From JAAZBI01 sp964461005 (GTDB lineage: Bacteria > Bacillota_I > Bacilli_A > RF39 > UBA660), in NCBI GenBank assembly GCA_964461005.1, contig CAYWQQ010000007.1, positions 1 to 28,274 on the forward strand: a DNA stretch of 28,274 nt. Reading direction: 5' to 3'. Below, piece after piece: positions 1-7,266 of this stretch. Positions within the stretch are counted from its first letter, which is position 1, and every line of letters starts with the position of its first letter. The notes beneath the pieces were generated by a model that saw only the letters and a list, made by a program, of their open reading frames with translations, did no database searches and was not told where the DNA came from. The translations under genes and the position numbers were made by a program.

Positions 1-44
1 CCCGGTTATGAGCCGGATGCTCTAACCAACTGAGCTAAGGGTCC
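1..44 (-). tRNA. tRNA with CAT anticodon, 5' part only (probably tRNA-Ile2, otherwise tRNA-Met)
   Basis: Read on the minus strand, the sequence begins GGACCCTTAGCTCAG, a typical acceptor stem followed by the D arm, and reaches an anticodon arm with loop CTCATAA (anticodon CAT) closed by TCCGG/CCGGG. The 3' half lies beyond the left edge of the window. The GGACC acceptor start and CTCATAA loop resemble the Bacillus tRNA-Ile(CAT) whose C34 is converted to lysidine by TilS, more than the elongator tRNA-Met. With half the molecule missing, the identity is uncertain. Confidence 0.88.
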
Positions 45-48
45 ATTG

Positions 49-84
49 CCTTTATATAATATCACATTAAATTTTTATTGGCAA
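49..84 (-). promoter_or_regulatory. Sigma-A promoter for the CAT-anticodon tRNA
   Basis: On the minus strand TTGCCA (84-79) is followed by a 17-nt spacer and TATTAT (61-56), with TGA just before the -10 (extended -10). Predicted initiation is about 5 nt upstream of the tRNA 5' end. Confidence 0.65.
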
Positions 85-90
85 TATTAT

Positions 91-345
91 TTAGTTTTTT
101 TTAAAAACTTTTTGCATAGTTTCTTGATAAAGACTTTCTTCTATATAAGATCCATAAGGTACTTCAATGATTGGATTTACTAAAATTGGTTCACTATTAC
201 GAGAATAATTACCATACATTTCATAACATAAATATGCTTTACAATCTTGACAAATATAGTGATAGCAAGTGTAATACTCTCCTCCAATTTGAACATGATT
301 TGGGCTGATAAATAATAATGTTTTAGTTTCATGATTACATTTCAT
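91..345 (-). CDS. Small Cys/His-rich hypothetical protein, possible zinc-ribbon (84 aa)
   Basis: Function not recognised. The start chosen is the ATG at 345, because GGAGG lies 5 nt upstream of it; the longer reading frame to 396 begins without a ribosome binding site and runs into the previous gene's terminator. The protein carries C3, H5, C27, H29, C32, C35 and C40. The C32-x2-C35 knuckle together with C3-x-H5 or C27-x-H29 could bind one zinc ion, which suggests a small zinc-ribbon fold. There is no signal peptide or membrane segment. It lies just downstream of the 138-residue unknown gene, separated from it by that gene's terminator, so it may depend on terminator readthrough or on a promoter I cannot identify. 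It is a real gene by ribosome binding site and composition; the zinc binding is an inference. Confidence 0.7.
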   Translation of the reverse strand: MKCNHETKTLLFISPNHVQIGGEYYTCYHYICQDCKAYLCYEMYGNYSRNSEPILVNPIIEVPYGSYIEESLYQETMQKVFKKN

Positions 346-357
346 TTTTTCCTCCAT

Positions 358-382
358 AAAAAAAGAAGATTTCTCTTCTTTT
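358..382 (-). terminator. Intrinsic terminator overlapping the stop codon of the 381-797 gene
   Basis: A perfect 9-bp stem (361-369 with 374-382, loop 4 nt) is followed on the minus strand by a run of seven T (364-358). The stem contains part of the TAA stop at 381-383. Confidence 0.8.
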
Positions 383-797
383 ATTTTTCTAACCACTTCA
401 ATAAATTAATTTTAAACATATCTCTTTCCATATTTTGTTTAGAAAGAATTACTCCATCAAAAGTAGATAATTCACTACGATGTCCTTCACTTAAAATTTC
501 AGTTGGTGTTATTGTGTTAAATAAAACTATATGTTTATCTTCATAAACAGTATAATTTAATTTCATATCACCATGAACTTTAGCAAACATTTCATTAGTA
601 GGTAATTTTAATTCATAAGTCTTAGTTTGGTTTTTACTGTTTGTCTCAATTAATTTACCTATCATTTTTCCTTCTTTTAAAGATGGATAATAATCAAATA
701 CTAATTTTTTATAAGCTAACATGTTGTATTTTTTAACTGATTTTTCTAACTTACGAAAATCATTTTCATTTAAGTATTCAAAAACATAACCTTTCAT
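381..797 (-). CDS. Hypothetical cytoplasmic protein (138 aa)
   Basis: I do not recognise a family. The ATG at 797 has a strong AAGGGGG ribosome binding site and lies about 35 nt downstream of a perfect sigma-A promoter, so the gene is very likely real and well expressed as a single unit with its own terminator. The protein is Lys/Glu-rich, has no signal peptide or membrane segment, and looks like a mixed alpha/beta soluble domain. Basic residues cluster in the first 35 residues (EKSVKKYNMLAYKKL). It ends WLEK just before a TAA that is built into the terminator hairpin. No catalytic motif is visible. Confidence 0.75.
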   Translation of the reverse strand: MKGYVFEYLNENDFRKLEKSVKKYNMLAYKKLVFDYYPSLKEGKMIGKLIETNSKNQTKTYELKLPTNEMFAKVHGDMKLNYTVYEDKHIVLFNTITPTEILSEGHRSELSTFDGVILSKQNMERDMFKINLLKWLEK

Positions 798-832
798 AAT
801 ATAACCCCCTTATATTCTCATTAAGTGACTAG

Positions 833-861
833 ATTATAGCATAAAACTTATAATTTGTCAA
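833..861 (-). promoter_or_regulatory. Consensus sigma-A promoter for the 381-797 gene
   Basis: On the minus strand a perfect TTGACA (861-856), a 17-nt spacer and a perfect TATAAT (838-833) preceded by TG-C (extended -10). This is one of the strongest promoters in the window, which is notable for an unrecognised gene. Confidence 0.85.
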
Positions 862-867
862 ATTGTG

Positions 868-891
868 TAAAAAAGAATAGTTGCCTATTCT
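868..891 (-). terminator. Intrinsic terminator containing the stop codon of the 885-1577 gene
   Basis: AGAATAG/CTATTCT 7-bp stem (874-880 with 885-891), 4-nt loop, followed on the minus strand by T residues (874-869). The TAG stop (885-887) is part of the 5' arm. Confidence 0.75.
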
Positions 892-1577
892 AAATTATTT
901 CGGAATTTTTTTAAATTATTTAAAAATTTTTCTTCTTCTAACATTTCTGTTGTTAAAGGTATTGTAGGCTTTATTTCTTCCACAATTTTTTTCACTCTTG
1001 GTGGTTCGTTATGCACAATAGTTTCTTTTTTAATATTTTCTTGAGAACCATAGATTGGTGAGATAAATATTGAATTTTTAAATACACTCTTTTCTTGTTC
1101 TGGATTAATAACATATGGTTCAGCTTTTTCTATTTGTTCATCTTCTTCAATTTTGTGAACTAAGTTATCTAAATTAAATTCTTCTTTTATTTCATCATTG
1201 GGTTTGCCAATTTTTTTAATCAATTCATTATAGCTGATAACTGATGTTGCTTCTTGATCTTCTTCATATCTTGTCAAATCAATAGCTTTATTATCTAATT
1301 GTTGTTGAATCTTATCAGTTATTTCTTTTAAATTGCGAGTCTTCTCATTTTCTTCATCAATTTCCAAATCGCCATAAATATTATCTAATTCTTGTTCTTT
1401 GCGTTTTATCATTTTTTGACGATTACTTCTTTTTTGTTCAAATAAAATAATAGAAAGAATAATAGAAATAAATGTTAATATTAAAATTACATATATAATT
1501 AGTTTTGATACTTCAGGTAAAGCTAAATAGTAATTTCTAATATTATCAAAAAATTGTCTAACATTTAATAAATACAT
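885..1577 (-). CDS. Single-pass membrane protein with long acidic cytoplasmic tail (230 aa)
   Basis: Family not recognised. The ATG at 1577 is chosen because GAGGTGA lies 6 nt upstream; a GTG three codons earlier lies inside that ribosome binding site. One strongly hydrophobic segment (about residues 25-46) is followed by a Lys/Arg-rich stretch (QKRSNRQKMIKRK), indicating an N-out/C-in topology by the positive-inside rule. The remaining 170 or so residues are hydrophilic and acidic, with a probable coiled coil at roughly 50-105 and low-complexity Glu-rich segments. The gene starts 5 nt after the rsmE stop, so the two are co-transcribed. The layout (short membrane anchor, long charged tail) is reminiscent of EzrA- or SepF-type accessory proteins or of an anchor or scaffold, but no sequence evidence ties it to a function. 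Confidence 0.75.
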   Translation of the reverse strand: MYLLNVRQFFDNIRNYYLALPEVSKLIIYVILILTFISIILSIILFEQKRSNRQKMIKRKEQELDNIYGDLEIDEENEKTRNLKEITDKIQQQLDNKAIDLTRYEEDQEATSVISYNELIKKIGKPNDEIKEEFNLDNLVHKIEEDEQIEKAEPYVINPEQEKSVFKNSIFISPIYGSQENIKKETIVHNEPPRVKKIVEEIKPTIPLTTEMLEEEKFLNNLKKFRNNLE

Positions 1578-1582
1578 AATTA

Positions 1583-2290
1583 TCACCTCATTATTTCATA
1601 ATTTAAAATACTTAATATAACCATTGGAACTGTTTCAACCCTTAAAATGTTTTCACCTAAAGTTATTGGTAGATAACCAAAAGTTGTTAATTTTTCTTCT
1701 TCTGTGTCAGTTATTCCACCTTCTGGTCCGATTACTAATATTATTTTATCACAATTCAAATTATTTTTTAATATTTCTTTTAATTTACTTTGTTTTTCTT
1801 TTGTACTACAAAGTAATTTTAAATCTCCTGTAATGTTTTTTAATTCATTAAAAGCCATTGGCTTTTCGATAATTGGAACATCAAAGCGATGAGATTGTTC
1901 AGCAGCTTCTTTAACAATTTTTTGCCATCTGATCTGCTTTTGATTTAATTTGTTATTATCAATCTTGATGATAGTTCTTTCAAAAATAATAGGAATTATT
2001 TGAGTAGCTCCTAATTCGGTAGCTTTTTGAATAATCAAATCCCATTTTTGTTCATTAACCAAAGAAATTGCTAGCGTGATTTTAGGTTTATCTTCAATAT
2101 ATGTTTCAGATTTTATTAACTTATATTTTATTTCTGTCGTTTTGATTTCAGTTAATTCAACTAAATTTTTTATTTTATTAAATATTATTATAATTTGATC
2201 ACCAGTTTTCATTCTCATAACATTACTTATGTGATGAAGATCTGAAATACTTAAATCTAACTTTTTAGAAAGTGCAAAATAATGTTGCAT
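1583..2290 (-). CDS. rsmE: 16S rRNA (uridine-1498 N3)-methyltransferase RsmE
   Basis: RsmE methylates N3 of U1498 in helix 44 of 16S rRNA using S-adenosylmethionine; it is a SPOUT-class enzyme with a deep trefoil knot. At 235 residues it is the normal family length. The N-terminal region has the PUA-like signature (HHISNVMRMKTGDQI, residues 18-32). The C-terminal knot motifs are clear: IGPEGGIT (SAM loop) and LGENILRVETV near the C-terminus. In Bacillus, rsmE follows the dnaK operon; here an AAA+ gene and an unknown gene lie in between, so the neighbourhood is loosely conserved. The start at 2290 has GGTGG upstream and its own promoter. The stop is TGA, evidence for the standard code. It is followed at 5 nt by the membrane protein gene. 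Confidence 0.95.
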   Translation of the reverse strand: MQHYFALSKKLDLSISDLHHISNVMRMKTGDQIIIIFNKIKNLVELTEIKTTEIKYKLIKSETYIEDKPKITLAISLVNEQKWDLIIQKATELGATQIIPIIFERTIIKIDNNKLNQKQIRWQKIVKEAAEQSHRFDVPIIEKPMAFNELKNITGDLKLLCSTKEKQSKLKEILKNNLNCDKIILVIGPEGGITDTEEEKLTTFGYLPITLGENILRVETVPMVILSILNYEIMR

Positions 2291-2316
2291 TTAATTACCA
2301 CCTTCAAACTATTCAT

Positions 2317-2345
2317 ATTATATATGTTTATTTTTTATTATTCAA
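2317..2345 (-). promoter_or_regulatory. Promoter for rsmE and the downstream membrane protein gene
   Basis: Minus strand TTGAAT (2345-2340), 17-nt spacer, perfect TATAAT (2322-2317). A further TTGACA on the same strand (2368-2363) lies upstream inside a palindrome shared with the divergent gene. Confidence 0.6.
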
Positions 2346-2351
2346 TGATTA

Positions 2352-2368
2352 TTGACAAAAGATGTCAA
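2352..2368. promoter_or_regulatory. Palindrome TTGACA-N5-TGTCAA between divergent genes
   Basis: A perfect inverted repeat with 6-bp arms and a 5-nt spacer sits midway between rsmE and the AAA+ gene. Each arm is a perfect -35 hexamer, one for each direction. On the plus strand an AATAAT (2374-2379) lies 16 nt downstream of the right-pointing TTGACA and may be the -10 for the AAA+ gene. It could be two back-to-back -35 elements or a repressor operator. Confidence 0.45.
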
Positions 2369-2425
2369 ATAAAAATAATTGCTTTTATTTTTATGATATA
2401 CTTATCTTAATAAGGATGTGTAAAT

Positions 2426-3349
2426 ATGGAAGAAAAAAATGAATTATCAATTTTAGAAAAATATGGTAGTGATATGACAAAAGAAGAATTTATCACTAAT
2501 CCTGCGATTGAACGTGATGATGAAATTAAAAGAATGATTTTAGCACTTCTTATTCCAGATAAATCAGCAATTTTAGTTGGTAAACCTGGTATTGGTAAAA
2601 CAGCTATTGTGGAAGGCTTAGCCTATCGAATTCAAAGAGGTGAAATACCTGAAATATTAAAATCATATCGAATTATTAAATTAAATTTAACTTCTCTACT
2701 AGGAACTAGCACAACTGATGGCAATGAAGAAATGAAAATGCAAATATTAGTTGATGAGTTGAAAAAAGAAGAAAATATTATATTATTTATTGATGAGATT
2801 CATAATATAATTGGTACTGGTAGCGTAAATAGTTCATTTGACTTTGCTAATATGTTAAAAGCTGGTTTAGACCGTGGTTCAATAAAAATAATTGGTGCTA
2901 CTACAACAGAAGAATTTGATCATTACTTAGTAAGAGATAGAGCTTTTTTAAGAAGATTTGAAAAAATAGAAATTGCTGAGCCTACTCCTGAAACTACAGT
3001 AAAAATAATTATGGGAAGTTTACCAAAAATAGAAAAGAAAACTGGAGCAAAATTAAATTACTCCATATTTGTAGTTGAAAAAATAGTTACTTTCTTAGTA
3101 AATATGACTAGTGAATATAAGCGCTTATTTGAAACTACATCTCGTTATCCAGATGTTACTTTTTCATTAATCAGTAAAGCTTATTCTTTAGCACTTTTTG
3201 ATAATAGTAAAGAAGTTACTTTTAAACATATTTGGGGGGCAATTAAAACCTGTGGTAGTATTTATCCTGATTCTTTATCAAAAGAAATAGAATTATTTAA
3301 AAAAGAATTTATAGATTATTTATTAGAAGAAAATGTTAATGTAAATTAA
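2426..3349 (+). CDS. Stand-alone Clp-type AAA+ ATPase, single domain (307 aa)
   Basis: The protein resembles the first ATPase domain (D1) of ClpA/ClpB/ClpC: a lead-in like the Clp linker (KYGSDMTKEEF...IERDDEIKRMI, residues 12-38), Walker A GKPGIGKT (52-59), Walker B ILFIDE (119-124), sensor-1 GATT (157-160) and arginine-finger pair R176-R177 in FLRRF. It then runs through a helical small domain and stops at 307 residues. It lacks the Clp N-domain, the coiled-coil middle domain, the second ATPase domain and any ClpP-binding IGF/LGF loop that I can see. So it probably remodels a partner but is not a classical ClpP feeder. The ribosome binding site is weak (AAGGATG). It is one of two plus-strand genes and faces an unknown gene across a shared terminator. 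It is not obviously a broken clpC: the ORF is intact and ends cleanly. Confidence 0.85.
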   Translation: MEEKNELSILEKYGSDMTKEEFITNPAIERDDEIKRMILALLIPDKSAILVGKPGIGKTAIVEGLAYRIQRGEIPEILKSYRIIKLNLTSLLGTSTTDGNEEMKMQILVDELKKEENIILFIDEIHNIIGTGSVNSSFDFANMLKAGLDRGSIKIIGATTTEEFDHYLVRDRAFLRRFEKIEIAEPTPETTVKIIMGSLPKIEKKTGAKLNYSIFVVEKIVTFLVNMTSEYKRLFETTSRYPDVTFSLISKAYSLALFDNSKEVTFKHIWGAIKTCGSIYPDSLSKEIELFKKEFIDYLLEENVNVN

Positions 3350-3381
3350 AAAAAGAAATTAATAATTAATTTCTTTTTTTT
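3348..3381. terminator. Bidirectional terminator between convergent AAA+ and 276-aa genes
   Basis: A long inverted repeat (3348-3363 with 3365-3381, A-run on one side and T-run on the other) follows the AAA+ stop at 3347-3349. On the opposite strand it contains the TAA stop (3366-3368) of the facing gene, so it serves both transcripts. Confidence 0.8.
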
Positions 3382-4196
3382 GTATAGGAATAACCTAAGT
3401 CAATTGGTACTGCAAATGCTGCTAAATAATTATATACTTCTATTAAACATTGTTCACTTGTTTCAAGAGAAGCTAAACGGCGATCATAAACCCAACCATT
3501 TAGATATTTTTTTGGTACAATCATAATTTGGTTTTTTTCTGTTAAATTACCAATCATTTTTAAATATGTTCTACTAACAATAAAATGACTATCAGCTTCA
3601 AAAAGAACAATATCTTTATAATCTAATTTTCTTTCATTTAAAGCATTGAAGTAAACAGGAGGTTTCCTGTTGTCTACTTTTTTTAAATCTGTAAATAAAT
3701 TTTTTAGAGAAGAAGCTTGTTTGTGAATTTCAATTTTTTCTTTGAAATCAATTAATTCTTTATAAACAAAATAGTCTGGAATGTTATCTTTATAAAAAGA
3801 ATTATCAATAGTGCCGTCTTCATTGGTAAGTGGTCTAATACGATATGCTTCACGATTAACAAATCTAGCTGTACTAAAATACTTATCAAAGGAAATAAAT
3901 TCATGATTTAAATTTACTAATGGGATAGTTTCTTGATAATCAATACCATTTATGGTTGTTTTTAATGTTACACTATTTTTGTCATAATCAATCAAAGTGA
4001 AAACTCTATCACAATAACCGGCATGTTTAATATCTTCTTCTTTGACAGCTGGAAAATAATCTCTTTTATAAGAAAATTCACTAGATAATTCTTTATCATT
4101 TAGTAATGGAATTAACCTGTCATTTTTATCCATAGGATTAATTTCTTCTGGAGATGGATTTTTTTTAAAATATAAATCTCCTATTTTAAAATTCAT
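3366..4196 (-). CDS. Hypothetical soluble protein (276 aa)
   Basis: No family recognised. The ATG at 4196 has a strong GAGGGGG ribosome binding site and a promoter directly upstream. There is no signal peptide, membrane span or obvious catalytic motif. The sequence opens with MNFKIGDLYFKKNPSPEEI and contains several short beta-rich stretches (VTLKTTINGIDYQETIPLVNL, split around residues 80-100), aromatic-rich segments and a basic C-terminus SYTKKRN. The stop codon lies inside the terminator shared with the convergent AAA+ gene. The facing position next to an ATPase is suggestive but does not establish a partnership. It could be a lineage-specific conserved protein; nothing indicates phage or plasmid origin. 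Confidence 0.7.
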   Translation of the reverse strand: MNFKIGDLYFKKNPSPEEINPMDKNDRLIPLLNDKELSSEFSYKRDYFPAVKEEDIKHAGYCDRVFTLIDYDKNSVTLKTTINGIDYQETIPLVNLNHEFISFDKYFSTARFVNREAYRIRPLTNEDGTIDNSFYKDNIPDYFVYKELIDFKEKIEIHKQASSLKNLFTDLKKVDNRKPPVYFNALNERKLDYKDIVLFEADSHFIVSRTYLKMIGNLTEKNQIMIVPKKYLNGWVYDRRLASLETSEQCLIEVYNYLAAFAVPIDLGYSYTKKRN

Positions 4197-4226
4197 AATA
4201 ATGCCCCCTCAGCTTTTAAGACCCTT

Positions 4227-4255
4227 ATTATAATTGAAAAGCAAAAAAAAGTAAA
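4227..4255 (-). promoter_or_regulatory. Promoter for the 3366-4196 gene
   Basis: Minus strand TTTACT (4255-4250), 17-nt spacer, perfect TATAAT (4232-4227). The -35 region lies inside the dnaJ terminator, so the end of one unit and the start of the next are physically merged. Confidence 0.6.
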
Positions 4256-4273
4256 GATTAACTTACTTTTTTT
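4243..4273 (-). terminator. dnaJ terminator
   Basis: Minus-strand hairpin with arms 4263-4273 and 4244-4254 (11 bp, A-rich 5' arm and T-run 3' arm). The dnaJ TAA stop (4258-4260) is in the loop. It ends the hrcA-grpE-dnaK-dnaJ transcript. Confidence 0.7.
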
Positions 4274-5379
4274 ATTTTTTTATGATATTTATCAAAATCC
4301 TCATGATTTTCTAAATTTGTTTTTTCTAAATCTTCAAATAATTGTTTTTGTCTTTTATCTAATTTATTAGGAATAATAACTGAAATTATGACATACATAT
4401 TTCCTCTTTTTCTAGTATTTGCATTCATAACACCTTTATCTTTAACTAGCATTTTAGTTTTTGATTGAATACCAGCTGGAATTGATAAAACAATTTTTCC
4501 ATATAGAGTTGGTATTTCTTTTTTACATCCTAAAATAGCCTCAGTTATTGTAATAGGTAAATCAATATAGATATCTTCTTCTTCTCTAATAAATAATGGA
4601 TGCTTCTCAATTGAAAATGTTACATAAATATCTCCAGCTGGGCCTCCATTATTGCCAGCCTCGCCTTTTCCTACTAAACGTAACTGACTTTCTTCATCAA
4701 CACCTGCTGGAACTTTTATGATTATTTCTTTGTTTTCTTTGATAATTCCTCTGCCCTTACATTTATAACAAGTTGTCTTATATACAACACCTTTCCCTTG
4801 ACATCGTGGGCAAGTTGTTTTGGTTAGAAAAGAACCAAACAAACTTCTTTGTTCACTTGTAACAGTTCCACTACCATGGCAAGTTGAACAAGTTTCTTCA
4901 CCTGAACCACCTACACCATTACACTCATCACATTCTGTTTCAACATTAATATTGATTGTTTGCTCAGTCCCAAAAACAGCTTCATCAAAGGAAAGATTCA
5001 TTTGAAATTGTAAATCTCTTCCTTTTGTTTTTCTGTTTCTTGAAGAACCACCAAACCCAAAAGAAGAACCAAACATATCGGAAAAAATATCTCCAAAATC
5101 AAATCCGGAAAAATCAAATCCTCCAGCTCCATTAAAGCCTGCTCCACCTTGACTGCCATCAAAAGCATTATGACCAAATTGATCATATTGGCTTCTTTTT
5201 GATTCATCAGATAAAACAGAATATGCTTCTTGTATTTCTTTAAATTTCTTTTCAGCATCTGGTGCTTTATTAACATCAGGATGATATTCTTTTGCTAATT
5301 TACGAAAAGCACTTTTTATTTCTGCTCCAGAAGCATCTTTTTTCAATCCTAAACTCTCGTAATAATCTTTTTTTGCCAT
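4258..5379 (-). CDS. dnaJ: Chaperone protein DnaJ (Hsp40), 373 aa
   Basis: DnaJ delivers unfolded clients to DnaK and stimulates its ATPase. Domain order is complete: J domain (residues 4-68) with HPD at 33-35; Gly/Phe-rich linker (about 73-112); zinc-finger domain with four CxxCxGxG repeats at C150/C153, C164/C167, C190/C193 and C204/C207; and C-terminal substrate-binding domains. Length is normal. The start is taken at the ATG at 5379 (MAKKDYYESL), which has GAGGCGG just upstream; a TTG six codons earlier is less likely. It follows dnaK by 47 nt, with a 10-bp hairpin in the gap. It is the last gene of the CIRCE-controlled operon. Confidence 0.97.
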   Translation of the reverse strand: MAKKDYYESLGLKKDASGAEIKSAFRKLAKEYHPDVNKAPDAEKKFKEIQEAYSVLSDESKRSQYDQFGHNAFDGSQGGAGFNGAGGFDFSGFDFGDIFSDMFGSSFGFGGSSRNRKTKGRDLQFQMNLSFDEAVFGTEQTININVETECDECNGVGGSGEETCSTCHGSGTVTSEQRSLFGSFLTKTTCPRCQGKGVVYKTTCYKCKGRGIIKENKEIIIKVPAGVDEESQLRLVGKGEAGNNGGPAGDIYVTFSIEKHPLFIREEEDIYIDLPITITEAILGCKKEIPTLYGKIVLSIPAGIQSKTKMLVKDKGVMNANTRKRGNMYVIISVIIPNKLDKRQKQLFEDLEKTNLENHEDFDKYHKKIKKVS

Positions 5380-5399
5380 CTTCCGCCTCTTTCTCAATT

Positions 5400-5423
5400 A
5401 AACTGGAGAATTATCTCCAGTTT
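5400..5423 (-). other. Hairpin in the dnaK-dnaJ spacer
   Basis: Perfect 10-bp inverted repeat (AAACTGGAGA with TCTCCAGTTT, 4-nt loop) immediately after the dnaK stop. No long T-run follows on the minus strand, so it is more likely a weak attenuator or an RNA-stability element that lowers dnaJ relative to dnaK than a full terminator. Confidence 0.6.
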
Positions 5424-5426
5424 AAT

Positions 5427-7250
5427 TTATTTCTTCTCTTCAAATTCAGCGTCAACAACATCTTCTTTTGCTGGTTCTGCTTCATTACTATTAGTTTCTT
5501 GGTTTTCTTGAGCTTTTTTTGCAGCTTCTTCATATACTTTTGTTGATAAAGCCATTGCTTTTTCTGTTAAAGCTTCTTTCTTTTTCTTAATGTCTTCTAC
5601 ATCTGTTCCTTTTAAAGCTTCTTTTAATTCTTCAGCTAATTTTTCAGCAGCTGTCTTTTCTTCTTCAGTTACTTTTTCTCCTAAATCTTTGATAGCTTTT
5701 TCAGTTGCAAAGATCATTTGTTCAGCTTCGTTTCTTAAATCAGCTTCTTCTTTACGTTTTTGATCTATTTCTTTATTAGCTTCAGCCTCTTTAACCATAC
5801 GTTCTACTTCTTCATCACTTAAAGTTGTAGTAGCTGTGATTGTAATTGATTGTTCTTTATTTGTGCCTAAATCTTTAGCTGTAACATTTACAATGCCATT
5901 AGCATCAATATCAAATTTAACTTCTATTTGTGGAACTCCTCTTGGTGCTGGTGGAATATTTGTAAGTTGAAATCTTCCTAAAGTTTTATTATCTGCAGCC
6001 ATTGTTCTTTCACCTTGTAAAACATGGATATCAACAGCTGGTTGACTATCTGCAGCAGTTGAGAAAACTTGACTTTTTGAAGTTGGAATTGTTGTATTTC
6101 TAGTAATTAATGTTGTCATAACATTTCCCAAAGTCTCTATTCCTAATGATAATGGTGTTACATCAAGTAAAACAATATCATTTACTTCTCCAGTCAAAAC
6201 TCCTCCTTGAATAGCTGCTCCCATTGCTACTACTTCATCAGGATTTACTCCCTTAGAAGGTTCTTGTCCTAATTCTTTTTTAATTAAATCTTGAACCATT
6301 GGAATACGTGTTGAACCACCTACTAAAAGAACTTTATCAATATCTTTTTTCTCTAATTTTGCATCTTTTAATGCTTTACGAACTGGTTCTAGAGTTGAAT
6401 CTACTAAATCACCAATTAAATCTTCTAATTTAGCTCTTGTTAAATTTATTTCTAAATGTAATGGTCCATCTGAACCTTGTGAAATAAATGGTAATGAAAT
6501 TTGACTATTTGTTACTCCACTTAAATCTTTTTTTGCTTTTTCAGCAGCGTCTTTTAATCTTTGCATTGCCATTTTATCTTTTGATAAATCAACACCTTGT
6601 TCTTTTTTAAAAGTATCTACTAAATAATTAACAATTCTTTCATCAAAATCATCACCACCAAGTTTATTATTACCACTAGTTGATTTTACTTCGAAAACGC
6701 CATCACCTAATTCAAGAATTGAAACATCGAATGTTCCTCCACCTAAATCGTATACTAATACAGTATGAGCTTCATTTTGTTTATCAAGACCATATGCCAA
6801 TGCAGCTGCTGTTGGTTCATTAATAATACGTTCTACTTCTAAACCGGCAATTTTACCTGCATTTTTAGTAGCTTGTCTTTGTGAATCATTAAAGTATGCT
6901 GGAACAGTTATAACTGCTTTTGTTACTTTAGTTCCTAAATAACTTTCAGCTGTCTCCTTTAAATTAGTTAAAATCATAGCACTAATCTCTTCAGGAGTAT
7001 ATTTCTTACCTTCCATTTCTACTTTTTTATCTGTTCCCATCAATCTTTTGATTGATGAAACAGTATTTAAATTAGTCACAGCTTGTCTTTTAGCAGCTGA
7101 ACCTACAATTTTTTCTCCATTTTTAAAAGCCACAACACTAGGTGTCGTTCTTTCTCCCTCTGGATTGGGAATTACTTTTGCTTCTCCATTTTCTAATACA
7201 GAAACACATGAATTTGTTGTACCTAAATCGATACCAATAATTTTACTCAT
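5427..7250 (-). CDS. dnaK: Molecular chaperone DnaK (Hsp70), 607 aa
   Basis: ATP-driven chaperone that binds exposed hydrophobic segments of client proteins. The start is placed at the ATG at 7250 (MSKIIGIDLGTTNSCVSV), preceded by AAAGGAAG; the open frame upstream to 7283 overlaps the grpE end and has no role. The Hsp70 signatures are all present: IGIDLGTTNS at the N-terminus, VYDLGGGTFDVSIL, VLLVGGSTRIPMVQ and the interdomain linker DIVLLDVTPLSLGIET. After the substrate-binding domain the lid is rich in Lys/Glu and ends in an acidic tail (KEDVVDAEFEEKK). The Gram-positive-type deletion in the ATPase domain and the 607-residue length match Bacilli. GrpE is upstream and DnaJ downstream; expression is expected to be repressed by HrcA. 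Confidence 0.98.
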   Translation of the reverse strand: MSKIIGIDLGTTNSCVSVLENGEAKVIPNPEGERTTPSVVAFKNGEKIVGSAAKRQAVTNLNTVSSIKRLMGTDKKVEMEGKKYTPEEISAMILTNLKETAESYLGTKVTKAVITVPAYFNDSQRQATKNAGKIAGLEVERIINEPTAAALAYGLDKQNEAHTVLVYDLGGGTFDVSILELGDGVFEVKSTSGNNKLGGDDFDERIVNYLVDTFKKEQGVDLSKDKMAMQRLKDAAEKAKKDLSGVTNSQISLPFISQGSDGPLHLEINLTRAKLEDLIGDLVDSTLEPVRKALKDAKLEKKDIDKVLLVGGSTRIPMVQDLIKKELGQEPSKGVNPDEVVAMGAAIQGGVLTGEVNDIVLLDVTPLSLGIETLGNVMTTLITRNTTIPTSKSQVFSTAADSQPAVDIHVLQGERTMAADNKTLGRFQLTNIPPAPRGVPQIEVKFDIDANGIVNVTAKDLGTNKEQSITITATTTLSDEEVERMVKEAEANKEIDQKRKEEADLRNEAEQMIFATEKAIKDLGEKVTEEEKTAAEKLAEELKEALKGTDVEDIKKKKEALTEKAMALSTKVYEEAAKKAQENQETNSNEAEPAKEDVVDAEFEEKK

Positions 7251-7266
7251 TTTTTTTCTTCCTTTC

